The notes under the pieces are model-generated. The model ran no database searches and had not been told where the DNA came from. It was given only the letters and a program-made list of their open reading frames with translations. The position numbers and the translations under genes are program-made. This document shows positions 27,556-37,396 of a DNA stretch of 64,000 bases, one piece after another. This stretch comes from Aidingimonas halophila (GTDB lineage Bacteria; Pseudomonadota; Gammaproteobacteria; Pseudomonadales; Halomonadaceae), in contig NZ_FNNI01000003.1 of NCBI RefSeq assembly GCF_900106955.1, positions 124,001-188,000 on the forward strand, written 5' to 3'. The number at the start of each line of letters is the position of its first letter. Position 1 is the first letter of the stretch.

Positions 27556-28191
27556 GTCTGATTGATCGGTTACGGCCGTCTGGTCACCGATGGCTATGAA
27601 GGCTATGCCGAGGTCGTGCGCCGTAACGGCCTCACCCATGCCGGCTGCTGGGCGCATGCTCGTCGCAAGTTCGTCGAGGCCCGGAAGGTGCAGCCCAAGG
27701 GCAAGACCGGTAAGGCCGACTGGGCCATAAACCAGATCCGCAAGCTCTACGCGGTGGAGAAACAGGCCAAGGCGCTGGAGCCCGAGGCTCACCGAGCACT
27801 GCGTGAGCAGCAGAGTCGACCACTGATCGACCAACTGCGTATCTGGCTCGACAAGTCGCTGAACCAAGTGCTGCCGAAGAGCGCGCTGGGCAAAGCGCTG
27901 CATTATCTGGATGGTCAGTGGGAGCGACTGACACGCTTCCTCGATGATGGCCTGATCCCGCTGGACAACAACCCGGCCGAGAACGCCATCCGCCCTTTCG
28001 TGGTGGGTCGCAAGAACTGACTCTTCAGTCACACCCCGAGCGGTGCCCACGCCAGCGCAGCGATCTATAGTCTGATCGAGACGGCCAAGGCCAATGGGCT
28101 CTCACCTTACGACTACCTGCAGTTCGTGTTCGAGACCCTGCCGACGCTCGGCGCGGATGACGAACTCGATTCGCTACTACCTTGGAACTGA
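27556..28191 (+). pseudogene. IS66-family transposase, 3' part with nonsense codon
   Basis: Open frame with the IS66 C-terminal region: LVTDGYEGYAEVVRRNG, GCWAHARRKFVEARK, IRKLYAVEKQAK and LIPLDNNPAENAIRPFVVGR. A TGA at 28018 replaces the Trp of the usual RKNWLFS motif; the same frame then continues with LFSHTPSGAHASAAIYSLIE to a natural end (SLLPWN). The N-terminal half and the accessory IS66 genes are missing. The breakpoint at 27.55 kb abuts DNA upstream of the AT-rich gntR. Confidence 0.85.
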
Positions 28192-28502
28192 AAGGATACC
28201 CTGCCAGCTTAAGATGGGGTTCGTGGACCGTATATGGAATCCTCCCCGTTTGCTAGCATGAGACGCGATGAGCGGTAGGTACGACTGCACACGTATATCC
28301 GGTCTCGTTAATGATGCTAATCGCATCGGACCCTGATGGGCTATCCGCACGTCAGCTCCCATTCGCTTACACGAGCTTTACGGCTCAACGGTCCAGAGGG
28401 GTTTTCTGACGTCGGTTCGACCTGTTCGCCATCTAGCAGCATGCTCAGCAATCGTGGTAGTGGATCACCCTTGTGAACAAAACCTTGAAATACAAGGTGT
28501 GA
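28192..28502. other. Non-coding stretch between IS66 and IS110 relics
   Basis: No supported ORF, tRNA or rRNA is seen in these 311 bases. They follow the 3' end of the IS1111-type transposase relic. In that group the guide (bridge) RNA is encoded after the transposase, so this stretch could include such a sequence, but I could not fold it convincingly. Confidence 0.35.
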
Positions 28503-29521
28503 CTATTGGTACGCAGCCTGCGAAGCCAAGTCGGGATCGTAGTCCACATCCCAGCGGGTGATGGCCCAGGCAATACGCGCCGTCTTGTTGGCGAGGGCGA
28601 CGACGGCCACATTGGCATGCTTGCGCTCGGCCAACTGCCGGACCCATTGGCTAAGGTGGTCCTCCTTGTTCCCGGTGTGGCGGAAAACCGCCCTGGCGCC
28701 ATGCACTAACAGCTTGCGCAGGTAGCTGTCGCCGCGCTTACTGATGCCCAGCAGACGGTCGCGCCCACCGGTGCTGTGTTGGCGGGGTGTCAGGCCCAGT
28801 GAGGCGGCAAAGTCCCGGCCGCGCCGGAACGCCTGGCCATCGCCAAGAGCGCCCGCCAGGGCACTGGCCGTCAATGGGCCGACACCCCGTAACGTCATCA
28901 AGCGTGTTGCCACCGGGTCGGCTTGCACTTGCTGCTCGATGCGCGCCGTGATCGTCGTAATACGTTCATCCAGATGGCGCAGATCCTCGGCAAGGCCGGC
29001 CAGTAGCACGCAGAACGCATCGGTCAGACCGTTCTCGGCATCTTCCAGCCAGCGTGGCAGGATCGCTCGCAGTTGACCGACACCGACCGGCGCCACTAGA
29101 CCGTACTCGCCGACCAGGCCGCGAATCTGGTTGGCCTTGGCCGTCCGCTGATACACCAACTCTTCACGGATCCGGTGCGCTGCCTGGACATCCCGAAACG
29201 CATGTTGGGCCGACTCATGGTTTCACAGATTGCCTCAGCATCGACCCGGTCATTCTTGTTGCTCTTGACGTAGGGCTTGACGAACTGTGCCGCGATTAGC
29301 TTGACGTGATAACCGCGCGTCTGAAGTTCACGCGCCCAGTGGTGGGCGGAGGCACACGCTTCCATACCGATCTCGGCACCGACAGGGACGCGATTGGCAA
29401 TGGCGTCCAGCCACTTGTCCCGTGAGTATTTGCCACGCCACTGCACCTGGTCATGGCGATCCACGCCGTGGACGTGAAAGACTGACTTTGCGATATCGAC
29501 GCCGACCCGACTAATGTTCAT
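28503..29521 (-). pseudogene. IS110-family (IS1111 group) transposase with frameshift/deletion
   Basis: Two overlapping frames cover one transposase. The first (start ATG 29521) has the DEDD-type N-terminus GVDIAKSVFHVHGVD, then EIGMEACASAHHWARELQTR and KNDRVDAEAICETMSRPNMR. The second carries RIREELVYQRTAKANQIRGL and the Tnp20 part with VQADPVATRLMTLRGVGPLT and SLGLTPRQHSTGGRDRLLG. A deletion of about 25 bases near 29190-29210, where VAVKTVEQQD is normally found, shifts the frame. The element is therefore inactive by itself. Confidence 0.85.
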
Positions 29522-29630
29522 GGGGAGTTCTCCTCATCCTTTGGCTGGTCAGTGATGCACTCACCCACCAGTGTGGCGCAACGACGCCGAAGTAGGGTGG
29601 GGAGGACTCCATCCCATTGCTTACATTACT

Positions 29631-29890
29631 ACGACAACGCGCTGGCCGAGACGGTAATCGGGTTGTTCAAGACCGAGGTGATCCGCCAACGCGGGCCATG
29701 GCCGCACCTGGAAGCCGTTGAGTTCGCCACTTTGGAATGGATCGTCTGGTTCAATCACCGGCGGCTCCTGGAGCCGATCGGCAACATGCCACCGGCCGAG
29801 CGAGAAGCCCTGTATTATGAGCAACAGGGTCAGGCCAAGCAGGCGGCCTGACTCAAACCAACGAGTCTCCGAGAAAGCCGGTACGGTTCA
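29631..29890 (+). mobile_element. IS3-family OrfB C-terminal remnant with right end
   Basis: The frame YYDNALAETVIGLFKTEVIR then GPWPHLEAVEFATLEWIVWF encodes the last part of an IS3 transposase with its catalytic Glu region, ending at TGA 29849-29851. The following 39 bases run to CGGTACGGTTCA, a typical IS3 right inverted repeat end. The remnant starts about where the 17.5-18.3 kb IS3 relic stops. It lies 166 bases before the defence operon end; 29891-30056 has no gene. Confidence 0.75.
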
Positions 29891-30056
29891 GCTAACGCCT
29901 GAGACGGGTATCATGTCTCGCTTAACGCGGTGTCCAGAATCAGCGGGTCGGATCACCCTGATCTACTTGATCCAACGAACACACAGCGTCAGGCTGCTCG
30001 CTACTGCCATTAGTCATCAAAACCTCCCCAAAGGCGCTCTTTTCATGGAGGAATTT

Positions 30057-31946
30057 CTAAGCTTCATTCCTCAACAGGCCGTCAAAGAAACCACTGCCAT
30101 CCTGCGTTTCAGAAACCAATAGTCGCCTGTCGAGGAGCATGTTCATATGTTCGCACGAGGTCTCCGGCAACAATGCGCAGCCATGGCACGCTGCCAGATT
30201 CAATGAATTGGGCCCCTGCCCGCCCATTCGGGCCGCCTCAGTACATACAGGATCTGATGAGCACCAGGCTGCCTCTGAAAGCGCTTGAAGGGTAATCGGA
30301 ATGAGCAGATCAGGGTCCGACATCGACATCAGCCCTCCGAGAGATCCCTCGGTATCGCCGGCAGCGGTATAGATCAGCACGCCGGTCATGGGCGCTTCTG
30401 GCTCCGCAGAGACATAAAGCCGTTCGCGCAGGGATGCAGTACTGTAACCGCATTCAAATATCAGACTGTTGATCAGAATATGTGACAGGGTATGCACCAG
30501 TATGTAACGAGGAGAAATAATCTCGACGTCAAAATTGATCATTGGATTGTCATGAGCCCGATCCCTGAGTCCTGATATCCTTTTACTCAGCCAGACTTCA
30601 TTTCGCGACTCCCACTCAGAAAGCCTGCTTTCGTCAAGTTCAACGTAGATGCCCTCTCCGTAAACCCTTAAAGCGGGAAGCCAACGATTCTTCGGTTTTT
30701 CAGGAATACTCCTGCAGATGGTGGAATAGTATCCATTACCAGAAGATCTTCGCCCCGACTCAAGTCGGTCGAAGCCCTGCAATGCCCGCGTTTCTGTCAA
30801 TCGCTCAACCCGACTAACCGTTGAGAAGAAACGATTAAAGTTATTCTCTCCAAATCGTTCCATGTCCAGTGACCAGGAGCGGATTGGCGTCCGATCAACA
30901 TCCGATATCAGAATGTTTCTTTCCTGTCGCCGATGAGTGGTCTCTTCACTGTCGCCGGGAACATTTTCATGTTTCAAACCACTCCCATCTCCAAGAACAC
31001 ACTCGGCAGCTTTTAGAAGGGTTTGCGAGTCAAAATCCAGAATTCGGGGACCGCCTCTATTACGCAATTCCCCGAGTAACTCATCATGATCGTCTTCATC
31101 TTCGAGCAGGGCCTTGAGCCATGGCCGGGCTTTCCTACCTACAGACGTTTCAAGTATATCGACCACTTCAGCGAGACCCTCGGCGGCCTCGACCGGAATC
31201 TTCAACGAGCTAACGAGGCGCGGAAAATGCAAGTTAGTGGCCTGTCTGAGAATACCCACCAAAGGCCGGCCACAACCGCCTTCCTCCTTGAAAGCACTAC
31301 CAAGCCAGGGCATCGCCCCATCACAGGCAAACAATTGGTCGGGCGCGAGACTGGATGTGAGTTCACTCTTAGGACCTTCCCGGGTGTCTTCAAAGCGTGT
31401 AATTCCCGCAAGGCTTCTTTTTACATTGGGACCGCATTCGCAACTGACCCAGAGACTGGCGAGTGAACCCCCACTCCCTGTCAACCTCATCGGTTGTCGG
31501 CAGGTAACGTCTACCTGCTTGTGGACCCACTCCCGCCATGGGAAATCATGAATATGTCCATTGCTGCAGGCGGCAACAAAACGCACCTGGTGCAGACGGC
31601 CCCTGCATCCATCTTGCTCACAGGCTGGCGTCCTCCTAGCCAGAGGTGTGATCTTCTGCAGGCGGTTACAGCTCCCGCAGACATGCCAGGCAGGGAACCG
31701 AAACGTTGGCAGCGGCTTCCAACGAGCATCCTCGGTCTCAACATGATCCGGAGGTAACCTGAAATGATCTACCCCAAGTCGATTCGCCAGCCTGTCATCT
31801 TCCAGCCTGCACTCATCAATCTGCCTGCTGCCACTTGCAAACCAGTGGTCAATACCGGAGATCAGCATGGAAACGCCGCGCTCATCCACGTAAAGAGCGC
31901 CGGGACCAAATGTGGTTATGAGTTGTCCCTTTCTAATAGCGGTCAT
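30057..31946 (-). CDS. DrmB-like DUF1998 protein (DISARM-type)
   Basis: 629 residues. It begins IRKGQLITTFGPGALYVDER, the usual N-terminus of DrmB-type proteins. A zinc-binding set follows (WHVCGSCNRLQK near residue 90, then CEQDGC and CSNGHIHDFPW). A DUF1998 domain lies at the C-terminus, ending with NLAACHGCALLPETSCEHMN near residue 595. In DISARM, DrmA and DrmB form a DNA-translocating complex that blocks incoming phage DNA. Its ATG overlaps the drmA-like stop by four bases (ATGA). Base composition is visibly lower in G+C than the core genes. Confidence 0.82.
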   Translation of the reverse strand: MTAIRKGQLITTFGPGALYVDERGVSMLISGIDHWFASGSRQIDECRLEDDRLANRLGVDHFRLPPDHVETEDARWKPLPTFRFPAWHVCGSCNRLQKITPLARRTPACEQDGCRGRLHQVRFVAACSNGHIHDFPWREWVHKQVDVTCRQPMRLTGSGGSLASLWVSCECGPNVKRSLAGITRFEDTREGPKSELTSSLAPDQLFACDGAMPWLGSAFKEEGGCGRPLVGILRQATNLHFPRLVSSLKIPVEAAEGLAEVVDILETSVGRKARPWLKALLEDEDDHDELLGELRNRGGPRILDFDSQTLLKAAECVLGDGSGLKHENVPGDSEETTHRRQERNILISDVDRTPIRSWSLDMERFGENNFNRFFSTVSRVERLTETRALQGFDRLESGRRSSGNGYYSTICRSIPEKPKNRWLPALRVYGEGIYVELDESRLSEWESRNEVWLSKRISGLRDRAHDNPMINFDVEIISPRYILVHTLSHILINSLIFECGYSTASLRERLYVSAEPEAPMTGVLIYTAAGDTEGSLGGLMSMSDPDLLIPITLQALSEAAWCSSDPVCTEAARMGGQGPNSLNLAACHGCALLPETSCEHMNMLLDRRLLVSETQDGSGFFDGLLRNEA

Positions 31947-34900
31947 CCCTCATCTCCTTCCTCTGCATACGGGTCGGACCAAGCAATGCCCAGCCTTACC
32001 TCACCGTCCACAGTCCGCATACTGGTTGGCGCAGGCCACGCGTATTTTCGCAGCTGTCCCGAATCAGGAGATCCGAGCGGAAAAATCGCATCACCATCTT
32101 CAAAACGGTTCAGATTTCCCCAGTTCGCAAAATTTGGTTGACGTTTTTCCCACAGATCCCTGCTTTGTCTGAGAAATCTCGAAACATTGCTTCTTTCAGA
32201 CTCAGACATAAAACTCCCTCGCTTATCCAGAAGAAGTTCGATGAACTCATCGAGGCGCTCCATAGCCACACCCTCCCCTGGCCGGGTCCCGGAGGGTGTT
32301 GTCTGCCTGATATAACCGACACAGACTGCACGAAGCGCCCTTTCAATAGCAGGCAATGACCAGGGCGTAACGCTGGCAGGCTCAACCTGAGAATAGAGGC
32401 GCTGGTGATAGGCCCGGAACCTCTCATAATGGGACCGATCGCGAGGCCGCGTCGCTGAGTACAGCGTGACGACGAGCCCCGGCCTTTCCGACCACTTTCG
32501 CCCAACTCTGCCAGACACCTGAATATACTGTGCTGTTGTTTTCGGTTGCCCGACTATCGCCATCAGACTCAGCCGGTCGATATCAATGCCCACCTCGATA
32601 ATATTTGATGCGAGACATATATCGACAACGCCCTTTCCTTTGAGTATGTCCATGACCGACTGCAATTCGGCAGGCACGTTCCCTGTCCGGCCTCTGACGT
32701 CTTGCTGAACGTCATGAAGAATTCGGTAACTCTCGACGGGAATATCACCGCTCTTTAGCGCTTCCAATAGCCATTCGGCGTTTCCCCGGACCGTCCTGTC
32801 ACCGAGGCCACTAACCACATTCTGCAAAGCTGATTGAATGGTTTCGGGCGATATGTCTTCTAGCTTCTGCTGCAGTTTGTGGATCGCCATTGGCACCTGT
32901 TCAGCGGTGAGCCGGCTTGTCAGCTCTTCATCCCTGTTGATGTATCGACTGAAATGCAGCGGTGACGCCCTTCGGCTTATGGACGTCAATCGCTCCGGGA
33001 TGTCGCTCTGCACAATTGTTTTTGCGCCGCCAAGCTCCCGGATCGAGTTATAAAATACAAGCAAGGACCGGTAAGCATCCCTATGGTCAAAAGGCCTCAG
33101 ATGATTTGATGCATCAACAAGGGCTGCGAACGCGTTCCTCTGAACACTCAGCTGGGACCCGAGACCCGGACTGTGAATGCCGACGTATTTTCGACCGGGA
33201 GACAACGCACCATTTTCCTGTCGGTGGTACCTCGCGAAAAACGAATCCTCTGCATCAAGGGCAGGGGGCGGGAAAAGCCGGGTCTCGCTGCGACCATAAA
33301 GTCCACGCACCTGAGCCTCGTATCGTCTCGTCGTGGCCGTGGCACAAACAATTTTCGGCAGTTTATTTCTGCCACTGCGGTGATCTGTACAAAGCTCCTC
33401 AATCAACGGTTCATAAAGACCAACCATGGATCCCAGCGGCCCGGTAATAAGGTGAAGCTCATCCTGAATGATCAGTCCCGGCGGGTTGGTTTCACGCTTC
33501 CCGCTTTCTCCAATACCAAAGAGGTTCCGGATCTCAGGTTTCCACGCCAGCATGGCGAACTTATCGACCGTACCAACGACGAGCGACGGCCTGTGCCGAT
33601 AGATGTCAGTATCCACGATGTAGATAGGGAGGTGATCCGAAAAATCGCACTGGGGATCACTGCACCTGAACTCTACTGTGGATGGATCCGACGTCTCATG
33701 GTAGCCAAAGACTTCGTTCCCCTTGCCGCCGGACTTTTCCTGAGGTCCCATCTGAGCGGAACACCATGGACAGCGATCAAAGAGAAAAGGATTGGGCGCA
33801 GAAGAATCTTTTCTCAGTTTCTTAAGCGCTTGAGCTGCCTCATTTCCCCGGTTCGGAGTGGTGGAGCCACCAACCCAGAGTCCGATTCCGAAAGCCCCTC
33901 CCGGGATGTTATGTTCTTTCCTTAGAGATTCCAGGGCACACATCAACGTAGCGCCTCTCTGAAGCTGCTGTGCAGTCAGGAGTCGGAGAGTGTAGCGCAT
34001 CAGAACCTGCACTCCCGCAGCCTCATCTCCGAAACAGAATCGTTCATAGAGCATCAGAAACGCTGCCAGGCCGAGATAGGCCTCCGTTTTCCCTCCGCCT
34101 GTTGGGAACCAGATGAGTTCAACCGCATCATGCATTGGATCATCGTGGTTAACCGCAGACTTCAGACTCATCAGGATAAAGCCAATCTGGAAGGCCCTCC
34201 ACCGTCCATGAGTTGCAGACGGTTTGAAGGGGGCATCAAATGAAATACAACCAAGGTCATCCCGAGTGAATTTCCTGATTCCCTCGGGCGCATGCTGTTG
34301 TTGCAAGAGCATGGCCCGATTCATAAGGGAAAACGCCTTCAGTGCTGCATCGTCAGAGGCAAGAAATCGAAACCCATCCTGCATTCGCTTCATTGCCTCA
34401 TGACAATCATTCAGGTTCTGGATTCCCTGCTCCTGAAGATCATCAGGAATCCGTCCGGAATCCACCTTATTCTGCTGCTCATCAATCCATTCGCCATAAT
34501 GGTCTACAACCTGGCGCAGCTGCCAATAACCATCTCCTTCCGGCTCATCCGATATCTGGGCACAGGCCTCCATGGACACCTGAAGACTTTCGCCAGAAGG
34601 AAGCGTTACATCAGGGGTGATACTCGGAACCTCGTATTCAGGAATGACTGCTGAAGATACACAGTCCACCCGCTGAGCACCCTCTCCCGTAACGGCATTC
34701 CAGTCCACCGAACAACCATGTCCGACAGCAAAAACCGGATCTTTACGATACAGAAGCTGGTTGCTTACAACCTCGGGATCATCAGACTTCCCCAGGATCT
34801 CGGGATAAGGAAGAATACTTTCCTCACCGTCTTCACCTGAGAGTTCAACTTCGAAATGAGACTGAAAAAGGGCACATTCATTCCGGGCCTGATAAGTGCC

Positions 34901-35656
34901 CGGTTCGCTCTCATTGACAAGAGCGACTGTGACCAGCCGTTGTCTGGGATCATGGTGAGGGCGCGAGTAAACATACAGGGCGAGCCTGATGCCACGCCCA
35001 TACAGCGGATCATTCCGGTCGATACAATCGATTCTCAGCCCGTTACTATGACGCCACGACTCAGGTACTTCAAGCTTTCTGGAAAACTCCTGTCTGTACC
35101 ACCACTTCTTTTCACTGTCTTTCACGCCGACATCGAAGGGATGGTAAAAGCCCCCCGAGACAGTAACGTCAAATGTTCGTGCTGTTGCCGTATCACCCAG
35201 GAAGCTGAGTGCCATACTTCTTGGAAGGCGGGCATTGGAGAGTGAGAGGTCAAGATCATAGCCTTGATCCTCGCCAGGTTCCTCCTGGTCATCATCCGGA
35301 TTCTCAAAACCCTCCGACGGCTCTTCCGATGTTTCTATATCACTATCTGGTTCGCTCCCATAGGTTTCCGAGCCGACCTCCACTTCTCCTTCCACGGCAT
35401 CTTTTGGGTAGAGAATACCCGTGCCATAACGAAGTAAAGGGGTCTCCCTAAGAATTTCTTCTCCAGTCTCAGCAACTACCCAGTTTCTGTGCAGTTCTTC
35501 CGGCTGCATTACCACGAACGGCTTGACTGAAAGCGGTTCGCCCGCCGGATCAGGCCCCAACATTTCCCGCTTCAGTCTGTCCAGGACAACCTCATCTCTC
35601 GACTGATCTCCTGACAAGGCCGTTTGCGCCATCGTCCCTGCGTTATTCTCAGCCAT
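31943..35656 (-). CDS. DrmA-like SF2 helicase (DISARM-type)
   Basis: About 1237 residues. The N-terminal half has acidic stretches (residues 85-135). Helicase motif I is WFPTGGGKTEAYLG near 515, motif II QDELHLITGPLGS near 733, then CATATTRRYEAQV, a methionine-free SNIIEVGIDIDRLS and motif VI VSGRVGRKWSERPG near 1050. DELH with TGGGKTEA is characteristic of DrmA-like and related DUF1998-linked helicases. The start is GTG 35665, ATG 35662 or ATG 35656; the last has the best spacing to AGCAGG. It overlaps the NERD helicase gene by 8 bases and drmB by 4. Confidence 0.85.
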   Translation of the reverse strand: MAENNAGTMAQTALSGDQSRDEVVLDRLKREMLGPDPAGEPLSVKPFVVMQPEELHRNWVVAETGEEILRETPLLRYGTGILYPKDAVEGEVEVGSETYGSEPDSDIETSEEPSEGFENPDDDQEEPGEDQGYDLDLSLSNARLPRSMALSFLGDTATARTFDVTVSGGFYHPFDVGVKDSEKKWWYRQEFSRKLEVPESWRHSNGLRIDCIDRNDPLYGRGIRLALYVYSRPHHDPRQRLVTVALVNESEPGTYQARNECALFQSHFEVELSGEDGEESILPYPEILGKSDDPEVVSNQLLYRKDPVFAVGHGCSVDWNAVTGEGAQRVDCVSSAVIPEYEVPSITPDVTLPSGESLQVSMEACAQISDEPEGDGYWQLRQVVDHYGEWIDEQQNKVDSGRIPDDLQEQGIQNLNDCHEAMKRMQDGFRFLASDDAALKAFSLMNRAMLLQQQHAPEGIRKFTRDDLGCISFDAPFKPSATHGRWRAFQIGFILMSLKSAVNHDDPMHDAVELIWFPTGGGKTEAYLGLAAFLMLYERFCFGDEAAGVQVLMRYTLRLLTAQQLQRGATLMCALESLRKEHNIPGGAFGIGLWVGGSTTPNRGNEAAQALKKLRKDSSAPNPFLFDRCPWCSAQMGPQEKSGGKGNEVFGYHETSDPSTVEFRCSDPQCDFSDHLPIYIVDTDIYRHRPSLVVGTVDKFAMLAWKPEIRNLFGIGESGKRETNPPGLIIQDELHLITGPLGSMVGLYEPLIEELCTDHRSGRNKLPKIVCATATTRRYEAQVRGLYGRSETRLFPPPALDAEDSFFARYHRQENGALSPGRKYVGIHSPGLGSQLSVQRNAFAALVDASNHLRPFDHRDAYRSLLVFYNSIRELGGAKTIVQSDIPERLTSISRRASPLHFSRYINRDEELTSRLTAEQVPMAIHKLQQKLEDISPETIQSALQNVVSGLGDRTVRGNAEWLLEALKSGDIPVESYRILHDVQQDVRGRTGNVPAELQSVMDILKGKGVVDICLASNIIEVGIDIDRLSLMAIVGQPKTTAQYIQVSGRVGRKWSERPGLVVTLYSATRPRDRSHYERFRAYHQRLYSQVEPASVTPWSLPAIERALRAVCVGYIRQTTPSGTRPGEGVAMERLDEFIELLLDKRGSFMSESERSNVSRFLRQSRDLWEKRQPNFANWGNLNRFEDGDAIFPLGSPDSGQLRKYAWPAPTSMRTVDGEVRLGIAWSDPYAEEGDEG

Positions 35657-37385
35657 AACCATCACCTGCTAACAATCTCTGAACCTGCGGCATTGCCTTG
35701 CGATCGAGGAAAAGATAAAGATTCACTTTGGCCCTGGTCGTCGCCGTGTAGAGGAGCTTCCTCGACTCAAGACTCTCGATGTCTTCGATATCCGTAACCA
35801 TCACAACTGAATTCTCCAGCCCCTTGAAGCTGTGGATCGTCGTATAGCCCACATCCCCCGTCCCTCTTTCCTTTTCCGGTCTAAGCGCTGCGAAGCCTTT
35901 CTCACGGGCAAGTTCGGAAGAAGAGGAGCGGGCTCTCGAAGACAGAACCGTGATCGATTCCGGAGGGTAGCCGGCATCGAGCAGGACTTGGAGTTCCCGT
36001 ACCAACTTTTCCGCCTGTTCATCGCGATCCCGGTAATAAAAGAAGCGCGGCTGCAATTCTTCTTCTCTTTCACGCATGATCAGGCTGTAAAGCTCTCCAA
36101 ACTGCCCCAGCATCTGACTCTGTTCGACAACCTCATGAGGGTTACGGCAGTTGACGGAGAGCGGGTATACAGCAATATCAGGAATACGATCTCTGACTCT
36201 CTCCAGGAACGAGCTTTCCGGTTCATCTGCAAAAATGGCCTGCCCCCTGAAATCACCGAAAAGCTGCAGCCGTCCGGCGCTGAGGCCGCCGATTACCGCG
36301 AGGTCAAGCAAATCAAGCCATACATCGTGAGATACAATATCCTGCGCCTCATCCATAATGACCTGATCGTACTCCGCACCTTCGAGAGCTCCTTCAAGCA
36401 AACTGTCTGTCGCGAGAAGTGGCAAAGACTCATCCCAGAACTCCTGACTGTCTTCAACCTTGACCCCGGGAGCGAGTTTCATAAGAAATGAGTGGAAGTT
36501 TGTGACATCAACACGATCTGAAAGGGGTTTCAGGATATTCCTAACCTGGTCGGCCAGAGGCCTGTTGAAGCAAAGCCACAAAACCTTCCTTTTAGAATCG
36601 GAACTCCTCCGGGCTGCCTCAATCGCAAGCACCGTCTTCCCTGTTCCTGCGGGTCCTGTATATAGAACTCTCGAATTGAATTCAGCCAGTTCGAGAGCAC
36701 GGAACTGCTCTTCCGTGTAGCGGATGACCTCATTCTCATATAATAAGAGCTGTTCCTCAGGGGTCTGACTGATCTCCACCGGAGGCCTGAGCACCATCAG
36801 CAGCTCTTCAACCTGTTTTTTACCGGGTACATTCTGGCCGTTAAACCATCGACATGAATCCAGGGTCCTGTAATGTTCCCGCTCTTTTTCAAGCACCTCG
36901 TTGATGACCCGACCAATGCCACGAGCTCTGTAACGCCGGGAACTTATCGACTGCCAAGGGCGCCACTCCGGAGACTGCTGCTCAAAGTTGCAGTGCGTGA
37001 AAATTACCGCAGAAAAGAAAGGGATCGAGTTGAACTTTGTTGACCGGTTCTGCACGTATTCTCTGAGAGAGTGCATCGATTCGGAGACTTGGGTGAATGG
37101 GCTGGTATCATTACCAGTACTATCTGCCCCGAGATACCATCTTCCCTCTTCATCCCGTTTTACCTGCCTGTGCGCCTTTACCTCAAGCGCCAGAACACCC
37201 ATTTCTGGAACAATGATCAGAAAATCCAACTCTCCAGAAATCGAACTTCGATGATTTGCTACTTCAAGCTGATGCAGCACAACCCAGTTTCTGGTCAGAG
37301 GATCGTCTCTCAACCTCTGGAAAAGTTCCCTTTCCCCAGGACTTTTCACAGCCTCATCACACTTCGAAGGAATCATACGCGCCAT
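35649..37385 (-). CDS. NERD nuclease-SF1 helicase fusion
   Basis: 578 residues. Residues 1-115 form a NERD/PD-(D/E)XK-like nuclease domain with SISGELDFLIIVPEMG (Glu-Leu-Asp) and LALEVKAHRQVK (E-x-K). From about residue 230 comes an SF1 helicase: Walker A TGPAGTGKTVLAIEAAR near 245, Walker B VIMDEAQDIVSHD near 344, FGDFRGQAIFAD, SVNCRNPHEV, and C-terminal TIHSFKGLENSVVM and YTATTRAKVNLYL. It probably cuts and unwinds DNA. This gene is not a classical DISARM component. It starts 11 bases after the upstream gene and overlaps the drmA-like gene by 8 bases, so it belongs to the same operon. Confidence 0.82.
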   Translation of the reverse strand: MARMIPSKCDEAVKSPGERELFQRLRDDPLTRNWVVLHQLEVANHRSSISGELDFLIIVPEMGVLALEVKAHRQVKRDEEGRWYLGADSTGNDTSPFTQVSESMHSLREYVQNRSTKFNSIPFFSAVIFTHCNFEQQSPEWRPWQSISSRRYRARGIGRVINEVLEKEREHYRTLDSCRWFNGQNVPGKKQVEELLMVLRPPVEISQTPEEQLLLYENEVIRYTEEQFRALELAEFNSRVLYTGPAGTGKTVLAIEAARRSSDSKRKVLWLCFNRPLADQVRNILKPLSDRVDVTNFHSFLMKLAPGVKVEDSQEFWDESLPLLATDSLLEGALEGAEYDQVIMDEAQDIVSHDVWLDLLDLAVIGGLSAGRLQLFGDFRGQAIFADEPESSFLERVRDRIPDIAVYPLSVNCRNPHEVVEQSQMLGQFGELYSLIMREREEELQPRFFYYRDRDEQAEKLVRELQVLLDAGYPPESITVLSSRARSSSSELAREKGFAALRPEKERGTGDVGYTTIHSFKGLENSVVMVTDIEDIESLESRKLLYTATTRAKVNLYLFLDRKAMPQVQRLLAGDGYG

Positions 37386-37396
37386 TGAAAAGCCCT

